Shown: piece by piece, positions 26,421 through 48,000 of the stretch
How the letters are laid out: every line of letters begins with the position of its first letter
Numbering within the stretch: position 1 is the first letter of the stretch
DNA from: Trichoplax adhaerens
Lineage: Eukaryota > Placozoa > Uniplacotomia > Trichoplacea > Trichoplacidae
Direction of reading: 5' to 3'
Length of the DNA stretch: 64,000 nucleotides
NCBI RefSeq assembly: GCF_000150275.1
Contig: NW_002060960.1
Span: forward strand, 350,189 to 414,188
The notes under the pieces: generated by a model
What the model was told of the DNA's origin: nothing
The model's input: only the letters and a program-made list of their open reading frames with translations
Databases searched by the model: none
Made by a program: the position numbers and the translations under genes

Positions 26421-26583
26421 TACAGTGTACAGTGTACAGTAGAGAGTCCAAAAATATACCGTAAGGTCAAGTCTTACTGTACAGTACAGTACTGTACAGT
26501 ACTGTAGGTCAAGTACTGTACAGTACAGTACTGTAAGAGGTCAAATACTGTACAGAGGTCAAGTACTGTACTGTGTGAGGTCA
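26421..26583. promoter_or_regulatory. Palindromic array with five AGGTCA motifs upstream of ECI1 copy B
   Basis: Array of TACTGTACAGTAC blocks alternating with AGGTCA(A)G. AGGTCA occurs at 26464, 26506, 26538, 26556 and 26578, all in the same orientation, 110-245 bp upstream of the start-codon exon. AGGTCA is the canonical nuclear-receptor half-site, and fatty-acid-oxidation genes are known nuclear-receptor targets in animals. Regulation here is inference; the motifs may simply have been carried by a simple-sequence expansion. Confidence 0.5.
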
Positions 26584-26620
26584 AGTAGAAAGCCCTAAAA
26601 AAGACCTGGACCTGAAATGT

Positions 26621-27187
26621 TCGTGATCTCCTCCAGTAATGAATTGAATTTCTGCATTAAAAGTATCGCTGAAATTACTGAAATAGTGTATGCATCAATT
26701 GCAATGAAATGGACTTGATTCCAATTTTGGGGAGCGAAGTTGAGTCTGCTCTACGAAATGTACACTTATACAATGTACTGTACAAAACTACGAAAAACGA
26801 CTCGACATGCTGCATTGTAAACACGTTAATGGTAAAAGAACAGCTGCAAGATATACTAGCTGATCCGCTCAACCTTCTGCTAGAGATCAGCAATATTCGT
26901 GATCTCCTGCAGTAGTGAATTAAATTTCTGCTTCAAAAGTATCGCTGAAATTACTGAAACAGTGTATGCATCAATTGCAATGAAATGGACTTGATCCCAA
27001 TGTTTTGGAGCGAATTTGAGTCTGCTCTACGAAATGTACACTTATACAATGTACTGTACAGTAGACTGTCATCGACTACGAAAAACGACTCGACATGCTG
27101 CATTGTAAACACGTTAATGGTAAAAGAACAGCTGCAAGATGTAGTAGCTGATACGCTCAACCTTATACTGTACTAGAGATCAGCAAT
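26621..27187. repeat. Two tandem copies of a ~276-bp unit
   Basis: Copy 1 is 26621-26896, copy 2 is 26897-27187. Shared landmarks are TCGTGATCTCCT, GTGTATGCATCAATTGCAAT, GTCTGCTCTACGAAATGTAC, CGACTCGACATGCTGCATTG and TAGAGATCAGCAAT. Copy 2 carries a small insertion (GTAGACTGTCATC). A related remnant with ATGGTAAAAGAA and CTAGAGATCAGTAA is at 21161-21290. Open frames occur on both strands in both copies, but nothing identifies them as genes. Confidence 0.85.
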
Positions 27188-28597
27188 CGAAGCTGGTAGA
27201 GAAATATTAATCGTAAATACAGTATAGGACTATGAAGTTCAGTGTTGCTATCGTACTGTAGTGTGCTGTGTTGGCATTGCCATGGACTACTCGTTGTACA
27301 GCACTGCAGCGATGATAGAATGAATCATGTATCTACAGCATCTCCATTTTATACTCGTACGCTCAATGTCCTCTCGTATCATGCGATGTGTATTTTAGAG
27401 ATTATTTCTCTACTGTACATTATACAGAACAGTCTTATAAACGTACTGCATATTATAACTGTCTGCATTCTGAGATATGTTTCTGTATTATTATCATATC
27501 TAATTACATTACATACAAGTCTGACTAATTTCGATGGCTCCCTGAAAAAAACAAAAACAATTGTGTAAGCTAAATCAGTTAAATCAGGCCCATTCTACAG
27601 GATTTTTAACGAAATACAACTTGGATTTTTTAACGAAGCTATATTGATTAGATTGTACGCTTAATACCCATGTATTACATTATATAGCATTCATACATTT
27701 AGATTGCTATTGTGTGTTTGCGTTAATTCGATATTACCTAAATTTAGTACGTTATAAACGTACTAGTGTCACAGGTTACGTAATAATAATCGGAATTGAT
27801 TATTGATAGTATTCTACTCATGTGATATTCTACACTTGCTAATTCTACGTATTGATTGTGCTGCGTACACCAATGAATCCACTGTTACATAAACTTGCAA
27901 TTGCATTGCGTTATAAGTGTGAATGGCGCACGTATATAAGCCACCGTTTTACATTACGATAAAGAGAGAGTAGGAGTTAGTAGTTAGTTTTACGATAACT
28001 TCAACTACATGTTCAATTTCTTGTCTCCATGCTAATACGAACCTTCAATACGATTGTTCGTGTTATTCCTAGATAGAAATACATGCCATTTATGAACTAT
28101 GCCGTAGTATGTTGTATAACATATATAGTTAGGATTTGACTTTAATTTTAAGCACTGAATACAGTGTATATTGCAAGTAAATTTACTCATTTCGATAGCC
28201 AGTAAAGTTCTTAGTCAACATTGGACTTCAAACGAGTTCAGTGGGTAATATTCTAAAACACTCGGGATTAAACTCATTTGCAATTCAAGAATATCGACGC
28301 AAAACGTTGATGTTTGTTTGTATGCTATCATGGACTATTTCTTCTAGTAGTCCATGACGCTATGTACCATTCTACGATTCTTGAATCTCGCCCGGTTCAT
28401 ACGGCTTTTATATAATGCTACAGTACATTGCTTATTCTAAATATCGAAATGATCTACTTTGCAATACCTTTACAGAATTAGCTGTATGGGTTCTGCAGCA
28501 CTCAGTAAATACCATGGATTGAGACGTTTCATCATTGAATTTTGGACATCAAGTTAAAAATTGAACGGCCTATATCGTATAATGTACATTAGGCCCA
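27188..28597. other. Intergenic, no supported gene
   Basis: Rich in TACTGTA/TACAGTA motifs. A plus-strand open frame at 27242-27568 (108 codons) is Cys/Leu/Ile-rich with hydrophobic stretches but has no recognisable domain or splice context. A perfect 10-bp inverted repeat (TCATGGACTA/TAGTCCATGA, 10-nt loop) sits at 28328-28357. Confidence 0.45.
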
Positions 28598-28662
28598 TTC
28601 ATAATAACCCCGATTACTCAGATACTCAGCGTGAGTATCTCAGCAATCGGGGTTATTATGAA
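28598..28662. repeat. 65-bp near-perfect hairpin (arms ~32 bp)
   Basis: The left arm starts TTCATAATAACCCCGATT and the right arm ends AATCGGGGTTATTATGAA. The arms pair over about 32 positions with three or so mismatches and almost no loop (centre TCAGCGTGAG). It could be a small inverted-repeat element or a fold-back RNA. No coding function is seen. Confidence 0.85.
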
Positions 28663-28680
28663 CTGGCCAATGCCCATACA

Positions 28681-29275
28681 GTGAGCATTTCTCAAAGTTT
28701 GCTGCTTGTCTGCTATATATGAATTTGATCAAGTTTGTTCGGCGGTGAACTAGTGTCTATAGACTGGTATTACGACGTGACTTGTAAAATGGTTGGAACG
28801 ATTGAACTGGTAATAGCGACTGATAGTTTGTATTAGAAACTTGAAAGAAATAGAATTATTCAATACTGCTATAAAAAGTAATCGAAACAGCAAGAGCCAA
28901 TTGCTCAAGGTTGTACTGATCTATCTGTATGGAATTGGAGCCAAATTTAAAGTACATTTCTTCACAATTGAATAATATAATTTAAGGCAACACTGTAGCT
29001 GAACATCTTTCAACCATTTTAGAAGGCTCGCAACGCCTCAGTCATAGTGGTCTTATGAGAATTGGAGGTCAAATAATATTAATGGATTAAAAATTTATTC
29101 ATGTCTTGTTTCTTGCATACCTGCTGTGAAATGTGAGACAAATGGTTTTATTTATTTACTGCGGTGCTTTGGAAGAACATTATGTCTCGGTCAATTGCGC
29201 TCTCATAGTACATCGTAGCCACCAAGTTGGTTGGCTACAGTATTGTGAAAGTTGATATCTACTGCTGTTAAGGAT
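28681..29275. repeat. Spacer element, copy 2
   Basis: Related to 21386-21760. Begins GTGAGCATTTCTCAAAG, then TCTGCTATATATGAATTTGATC, and later CTTGTTTCTTGCATACC and CACCAAGTTGGTTGG. Longer than copy 1 by an extra segment at about 28790-29080. Confidence 0.65.
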
Positions 29276-29495
29276 TCGACTTTAGTAAATGATACGGCAT
29301 AACACACGGATCCTGTTAAAAGATCTGTTTTATTTCTAGATTGTCGGACTGTATACAACATATATCCACGGTTATTATCTACTGTTACGAGTAACGTACA
29401 ACAAATACTGGTATAATATAATTAAGGCAATAGCGTCTAAATAAGTGCATTCGTAGGAAACAATCCCGAATAACCTTATAATTGGGCTATCAGAC

Positions 29496-32400
29496 TTATT
29501 TACGTGGCTTTGAAAGCTTCATGATCATCTCCTTAATTAATTCTCGGGTCTTGGGACTCGTTAGGGTTTCCGCCAATCGCTGTCGTTCTTTATCACCAAC
29601 TTGAGAATAGTGATTCATGAGATTTCGACGGAGGAGCAGTTTACAACCTTGACGGGAATGATCTAATAATACATTGGGAAACTGTAACGATTAACTATAA
29701 TGTATAAAAGTATAACGTACTTGTTAATAGTTATGTAGCCTGTAGTAGAATATACTGTACATTCTGCTGTATATTGATGATTACAGTAAATGATGTATAG
29801 TAGTTAGACATGGCTGAATACATCACGTATGTGTATCCATATTGCTAAAATTAAACAACGATTATAGATTAATAAATGGAAATACTCGTATTTCTCTACC
29901 CGCTACGTTTAGAAATTCTTTCATCCGTTTTTGAGCTTCTGGCAGTAGCTCTTCCTTAGAGACTAACTGATCAACGAGTCCTAATTTAGCGGCTTCTTCC
30001 TCAGGAAATAAGGTACCGAGTTGCGCATGGAGATCTATGTTCCTATTACTAATGGTATCTTTGTATGCTTCCAGTAACCTGACAATATATAGCATAAATA
30101 ATAATTACAGTATTTTTTTCTCAATATTTTCGCCCTTGAATGCATAGTGCAATCAATTCTATTTGCTGAATTTATATCAATCTAAAATGATCAATACTCA
30201 ACTGGCTTTAATTAAGTATTAAACTTACCAAAATGGAATTTCCAATCCCTAGAGAGTATGAAATAGTATTATTGTTTCAAGAAATGTCTTTTAGTTGATA
30301 ATGATAATCTTTAACAGATTTGATATAGTGATGATAAGAATATACTAAGAATGCCTACCAGCCTAGGTTCATTTAATCCAATCGTGTAAGGTTTTTTGTC
30401 TCCTTTACTCATTATTCTGTAATCACATGCGAGAGCAACGGAACAGCCTGCAGCAGTAGCATGGCCCTAGAATAATTTCATTATCAAGATATTCACATTG
30501 TTATTACTTTTCTGCTACATATAAGTATAATATCATCATTAGATATTACTGAAAGATAAATTCTCTATGATTAAGATCAAGCTAACATTGATAGCAGCCA
30601 CAGTGGCTAATTTTGATGAGTAAATACGAAACCAAAACTTTTCCAGTCCAGCCAGAAACTCGTTTACTTCACTCGTCGATGATAACTGAGCGACTGCTTT
30701 GATGTTTAGTCCAGCTGAATATATTTGCGGCAAGTCCTATACAGGAAACGTAGAGTTGGTATCTAAATAAGTCTGCTATATACCGCCTGAGAGTAGAATT
30801 ATTTCCATCTACGAGACATATGTGTAGATTATCATGGTAGACATAAATTTTCTTGAACAGAAACCGATGTTGGTTATGTCAATATTAAGAAGTATTAGTC
30901 AGCAATTTGCACGAAATACAAGGCTACAACTCATGATTAGTGACACTGGTAACGTAAAATAAGTAACTACAAGTATAGTATGCAAAGATACAAGTATAAC
31001 GAACGAGGGATAGAATGCATATAATAATTTCTTTCAGTAAAAAGTAGATATGATATTGATATTGGTCTGAAGGCTGAAAACTGAAGTAAAGCAATAGCTG
31101 TACTACCTTATATCTACAGTCAGATTTTTACTACTGGTTGTCAATGAAGATAAAATTTGTATTGCAATTAGTTGGACAGTATTTAGCTTTTACTAGTTGT
31201 ACTGTGCTGGTTACGAAGATCGTATCACATAGTTTGAGTTGCAATTTTGTCCTGGTAATTGTAAAATGAGGCCTTGCTTGTTGCATATTGTATAATTTAA
31301 ACTGGACACGCAATGATTATCCTGCTTATGCCAGAATAAAACGGGTAACGCTAATCACTTAGTATGTATTGCATCGATAATTATAATTAATTCGTTAATT
31401 TGTATTGCAATTAGTTCGGCAGTATTTAGCTTTTAGTTGTACTGTACTGGTTACAAAGATCGTACCACACCGCTTGGGTTGCAATTTTGTCCTGATGATC
31501 GTGAAATGTGGCATTGCTTGTTGCATATTGCATAATTTAAACTGCACATGCAATGATTATCGTGCTATTGTCAGAATAAAATGGGTAACGCTAATCGCTT
31601 AGCATGTATTGCATCGATAATTATAATTAATCCGTTAATTTTACTACAAAGTAGTCGTGATTTGCAATTGTAATCGTATGGGTTGTGCTTGATAATTAAT
31701 ATAAAATTAGTTGTAACATCCAATATCCATGTCACCATTACAACGGTTAGCCGTAATCGTTTATCTCAAGGATTAAGCATTCAATAAAGAACTAGTTAAG
31801 CTATTATAAGACTAAATTCACTGTTAGATACTGAAGTAACCGATTACTTTGAGATTCACTAAATAGCCATTTTAGTACACTAAACAAAGACAATTTCCAA
31901 ACTTTTCAAATTATAAAATCATGGGATATCGGACATAACTGTTGCTATGTACAAGTTGGTATGTAAATAAGGAAGCCTCTATAGTAAGATAATCTAACAC
32001 TGAATTTTGTTTTAATGTACTGCTTTGTGCAAAATATGTTCCCGTTTATTTGAACGTGCAATTTACTAGCAACATATAATTAGCTTGTTCGTAATTGATA
32101 CACTAGCAATGTCTAGCTAGTATGTCAATAAAAACTAGTCTACAGTTTTATATACAGTATCCTAACTAATGCATGGACGATAGCTAGTATGCAGACATTG
32201 ACCATCGTCCACTGTAACGCAAGAAATGTCATCTATCAGTTTTACATGAAGATAAAAACTAGTCAATGCATTAATGGAAGATTATCTACTACGTATGTTA
32301 TTCATGACAAGTCAGTATCGGTTGCAGATACAGCAACGTGCGATAGACTAACCGAAGTGAGGATCATGCCTCGGCAAGAGTTTTCCACCTCATTAAATAC

Positions 32401-32597
32401 GTCAAGAAATTCTTGGAAGAAACTTAAATCCAATGCATTTCCTGGTGATTTTGCCATCCTAACAGTGGCAACATCATCCTGGATATCAACCTTAAAATTA
32501 GCGCTACCAACACTAGACATGGTGCGATTGGCTGCCAATAAACAAGATGGAAGAGATTGAAGAACGCGACGAGCAACTAACATTTCGATTACTACTC
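29496..32597 (-). CDS. ECI1: Enoyl-CoA delta-isomerase 1, copy C (ancestral first exon lost)
   Basis: Third paralogue. Exons 2-7 are intact with the same lengths as A and B: 32597-32353, 30736-30587, 30466-30359, 30248-30229 (20-nt microexon, GLEIPFW), 30078-29900, 29662-29496. Features: IYSAGLNIKAV, ATAAGCSVALACDYR, putative catalytic Glu in GLNEPRL, C-terminus LSKPRK. The position matching the 13-nt first exon (about 32769-32781) reads ATAGAC in place of ATGGCC and the GTAAGT donor is destroyed. Translation could start at an in-frame Met upstream in the extended exon 2 (32656-32658), or at the Met before LVARRVLQSLPS, which would still give an Arg-rich presequence. The open frame elsewhere argues against an old pseudogene. 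Whether a new first exon is used cannot be settled from sequence. Confidence 0.85.
31156..31640. repeat. Two tandem copies of a ~243-bp unit
   Basis: Copies at 31156-31398 and 31399-31640 share TTTGTATTGCAATTAGTT, CAGTATTTAGC, GTTGCAATTTTGTCCTG, CTTGCTTGTTGCATATTG and TATTGCATCGATAATTATAA. They lie in the long intron between exons 2 and 3 of ECI1 copy C. A single diverged copy lies at 24913 in the same intron of copy B. Confidence 0.88.
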
Positions 32598-32781
32598 CTT
32601 TGCTATCGGCCAAATCAAAATAATATCGTTTAGGGATAAAATAACATGCAATTTCCAATAGAATTTATATAGGAATAAATAATTCCAGTGAAATGAAGGT
32701 CAAAGTACAGTAATTAAATTTTAGCATCATCTAGAGACCAACATGGATATTTGCAGGCGCAAATTGGTTAAGTCTATGTTG

Positions 32782-34335
32782 TCGTTGAGCCCATTCTGCA
32801 GTATCAGCTTCAAACTTTGTGTGTTCATTCACACCTTAACGTAATGGCGTAAGTACGCTTAAGGTAAAGTGAAGTTATTGATTGCCTTGGTACATGATCT
32901 ACTTGCGTACTTAACACTTTTCGTTAATACCCAATTTTATTTTATTTTCATTTATTACTTTATAATTGGAATATGAACCGTATACAGCATACTATTGCAT
33001 CATTTTCGTGGTTACTGAAAATCCTCTGTTTCTTTTAATAAAGTGATATTTACTATTCTGAATTCTGTGCTCTTAAACTAATATTAGAGTCTACTTCTAC
33101 TCGTACTGTAAGATTGACTAAAAAGGTAGGAAGTGAATCACCAACTCACCAGCTACACAGTTTAACACATCTAGTGGACTTAGTTCATACCCCCTCCCCT
33201 CCCTTCTTAACTGATAATTTGGTTCTAATTATTATGCAAGGATAGCATTTTAGAACTTGGTATGCTGTAACAGTCGAAGTATCAGCTGAGACGGGGGGGG
33301 GGGAGAGAAGAGGTAAGCAAAGATTGGAGATAATTTTGATGTTTTCATAGTGCTCTTCCTTTTACCTTTATAAGTTCTAAAGGTCCGTGAAGGTAGTAAC
33401 AGCCTGCTATAAGTATTGTAACCTGCTGATTGCCTCAGAGATTGGGGTCTTGTACTCACTTTCAGTTGAGAGTGATTATTAAATTGATTTTTGGGTTTAT
33501 TGAGTCCCATTTTTTCTTATGGGAGTCTCTGGTAAGTACATCTGTAATCTAAAGTTAGTACTTAGCGTGTCAAGTTGGTAGTATAGAGTTCGGCTATTCT
33601 AGCGTACAGTGAGCTAAGATCTGCTATTTCTCAAATTTTAGGTTTATCTGCTATAATAACGTTTATAACGTTTATCGAGTTCCGCTTCAATACTTGACTA
33701 CTGTATAGAATTGACGGCCAAATAATAATTGATTAAAAACATTGTCTATTTCATTTCTTGTTTCTTGCTTGCCATTTGTGGAACATCTACAACTTCATGG
33801 TTCGGTATATGGTTTATGCTTGACTCTAGTCAACGCTTTCCAGCTCCTAGCTCGCTGCAATTGTCCTTGCTCACCGTTAGCTGACATCAGCAATTCTGGT
33901 CAAGCCATGAGAGTATAATCGATGACGTCATGATCTTACAAAGTCCAACGCTCCGCCCCTTCTGCGATAATTGCACTCAATAGTCAGCACTCAGCACTCA
34001 GTACTGGGACTATTGCTTTAAACGTGTACTTAAGTTACTTATAGCCGATCTGGGTGAATCTGCTGACATTGCAACATCTCCTGGTAACAAGTTTATATAG
34101 AGCAGCTGGATAACGTAAGCGTTCCAGGGAACTGCATGAAGTCCCTCGAAATTGCATCGAGTACATTGATTCTATTGAGTTGTTATGAATCGATGATCTT
34201 CCTTTCCACTGCAGAATACAGTAGTTGTTCAGCGAACTGACTGTCTAAAGTGCAAGTTGTATTTGGAGAGTAAATCAAGTGATAGCAAGAACATTACGGG
34301 TCTAATCCTCAACGGGGCATTACTCTTGGATCATC
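32782..34335. other. Spacer between the ECI1 cluster and the first ABCC gene
   Basis: Head-to-head intergenic region. It holds an 11-G run at 33293-33303 and a third, short copy of the ECI1 spacer element at 33608-33790. The minus-strand open frame at 33250-33510 crosses the G run and shows no domain. The last 400 bp should contain the promoter of the plus-strand ABCC gene. Confidence 0.55.
33923..33930 (+). promoter_or_regulatory. TGACGTCA (CRE-type palindrome)
   Basis: Perfect cAMP-response-element palindrome about 405 bp upstream of the first ABCC start codon. The motif also occurs elsewhere in the window (for example near 11520 and 61533), so a function here is only a possibility. Confidence 0.3.
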
Positions 34336-45004
<10,669 letters not shown>

Positions 45005-48000
45005 TGGTTTCAGCTATATAATCAAATTTTGCCGAACAGTAGATGTATTCATTAATTTATTACTATAGTACCTTTACATCAATTTCAAGTCTTGGAAAGG
45101 ATAAAAAATTATCATTATCCAATTAGTTTTATTTAGATGTTATCTAAAAATATCTATTGTTGCTAATTTACGAACAAGATGCAGTTATCTTGTTTCGTTT
45201 ATATGATCAATTTTTTAAATTGCTGTAAAATTTAGATAGCTATAAGATTGTTATTCAATAGTGCTAAAATATATTTACTTAGAATCTAGTAGAATACTGA
45301 TACTTCGCATTCTGCAGTAATAGGGATATTATTAAATTCTAAATTAATACTATTTTATACAATATATATTAACAAAGTAGTAGAACTATTGAGACGGTCG
45401 TTATTACTTTATTGCAGAATCAATTGACGAGATTATTCATAAATTGTGTTTGAAATAAAAATATTGTGAAAGTAAAGATCAATTTTGCTTCATTTAATTG
45501 ATAGATAAATTTTAGTTTTCCCTATAATTAAATGGAGAGTAAATGTTATATCATATTAAAGTTATATTCAAAGATTCCATTAGAGTAAGCATAAATTATC
45601 ATAAGTTAGCAAAGCACATTCTCTGGTATATGAAAAATAGCCTTTAATTGTTGTTATATACTGCAAGTACGAATTTTTATGTTATTAGATAGGCATATAA
45701 GTTAGCAAAGCATATTCTTTGGTACATGAAAAATAGCGTTCAATAGTAGTTATAGAGTATACTATAAGTACAAATTTTGTTGTTATTGTACGAATGCCTA
45801 TTCTCCTAGGAAGAGCTTTAATAGCAGATTAATATTGTATTGTCAATTCTATATACGAGTATAAATTTCTAAATTGATAACTTAATTTCATAAATTGGTT
45901 CAGTCTAAATATACAGTAAGGTTATGATGAAAAGTCTGGAAGTTCTAGTACTCGGATAATTAGCTGTTAAATCATTTTGTGTCCCATTAAGTCACAATTT
46001 TCGGGCTAAATTTATCATTATTTAGTCTGATTATAACTAGTACTTACAATTAAAGTGTTATTAAATTTTCCATAATACTAAATTAATGCCATCTATTAAT
46101 ATCTAGGATTCTTAAAAATAATCATGGTAGTAAAATGGATGCATGGTTCACCGTAATGTCTGTAAATATCACTTAAAAATAATCGCTTGTGCAGTCCCTA
46201 CTATCTAGTCTTCTATTGTCCTATAAATTTATGTTCCTTAGAATGGAAATTTACTACATGCAATATACAGTATGTAAATGAGTCCGTAAGATCTACGCTT
46301 GCTTCACTTCGATTAAATCCAGTCTCTTTGCTAAAGTTAGCAAAACACTATCCTGTATCACAACTATGGTAGCTGTGTCACGAAAGTAATCTTCGTGATG
46401 TATACTTTATTTCTATGTTACGCTCTATACATGTTTATATCTCAGAAATGTTTTACAGTCTTCTTAATTGTAATTCTAGTGGTTAACAGTTAATATCTTT
46501 AATTTAGAATAACATAGACTAAAATAGTAATTGCCAATCAGCTAAACTGGATTATATCTATCACCTCCAAAGTTGTTAAGGTTCAAAGTACATTTCCTAA
46601 GTTTAGAGAAAATGTCGCAGTAGGATAGCTTTATATGTATCTGTTAAATAATTAATAAGAATTGATTATTTTAATACTGTTACAGTAAATTTAATAGGGT
46701 TAGACTGTATCTAATCTGTATAGATACAATCTTTTTAGGTATTAATTTGGTTAATTTCTAATAGACGGGAGTGACTTGTGTAGCTAAATCGGTTTTAGGT
46801 TCAAAACCTAAATAAACAGTGAGTTCGCCGACAATAAGATAGATTGTGATTTTCTAGTAAGTTTTGAATGTCTCCCTGTGTTAAACCCTATCCGCCTTGG
46901 ATAACTGATTTTCTTGTATTCCAAATAACACTAGCAAAGGGTAGAAATCACTCTCTCAATCCTTGTTGCCAGCTAGGGCTATTCCTAGCTCGTAACAAGC
47001 CGACACAGATATAGCCTTCAATTTCTAAGGTTTATTAAACCGCCATGCAAAACTCGTTTTGGAGGTCCGTCGTACAATTACTTTTGTTCCCTATAAGAAC
47101 AGAGGGAAGTAGCTAAGATAAACCGAATAATTGGACTTTAGCTAATTTCGAACTTTTCGTAATTTCATACAAAACTATACAAAATAAGACTACATTCTTT
47201 ATATGGTAAGTTTTTTACTAGAGAATCATTCGAAGCTGGAATCGACCTCAGGCTAAGATAAACCGGATAATTTTTCTTAATGTTTAAGACTGGAAAATCT
47301 CTATGCGAATTCCTATATTATTCGATAGTGCTAAATACTTCTATATAGAGTATTATTTTTCTAATAATCCTTGAAGAAATCTAGCTCAGGTGCTATAGAG
47401 TTGCAGAGTCGCTGCTAGTACATTGATGTTAGTGAGTGTTTCAGTATGAATGATTTAAAAGATCTCATAAGCGTGAAATATATTTCAACATACACAAGAT
47501 GTACGTTGATATATTTGATATAAAGCACAAATAACATATTTTTGATCCACATAACAGTTTGCAGGGATTAAGTAATATGATTGGTAATGGATTGCATCGT
47601 TTAACATTCTTTTGTGCTATAGCTCTAGCTATACATCTATGTACTCGCTATGTGCACTAGTAATTAGTAATGTAAAGTAAAAAGTACAAGTGCGGATATG
47701 ACACAAAGCAAACCTAGCGTGGGTAGCACTAGTAATAATAATTATGATATATTTTATTAATTATCAATTAAACTTATTACTATCACAGAAGCAAAGTGAA
47801 TTACTGTGAATAAAAAATTTATTATTGAAATACTGTATATCAGTTTGAGTAAGCTATTTTTAGGTTTCGTGTACCAATAATGGAACAGGTTAGAATACGT
47901 TCTAATTTAATTTAGCGAACTAATTTGTGTCACTTAGACCAAAACATGATACGAGTTTATCTTAATTATGCTAGAGATCTAGTCATAACACCTTATGCTG

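Noticed and set aside
20791-26583. Arrays of short repeats as a CRISPR locus
   Set aside because: No regular spacers or fixed repeat length; the genes are eukaryotic and intron-bearing.
27242-27568. 108-codon plus-strand open frame
   Set aside because: No domain, no splice or promoter context, composition follows the TACTGTA-rich background.
33250-33510. 86-codon minus-strand open frame
   Set aside because: Crosses an 11-G homopolymer and contains no recognisable motif.
46790-46830. tRNA-like TTTTAGGTTCAAAACCTAAA stem
   Set aside because: Only a local palindrome; no acceptor, D or anticodon arms could be placed around it.
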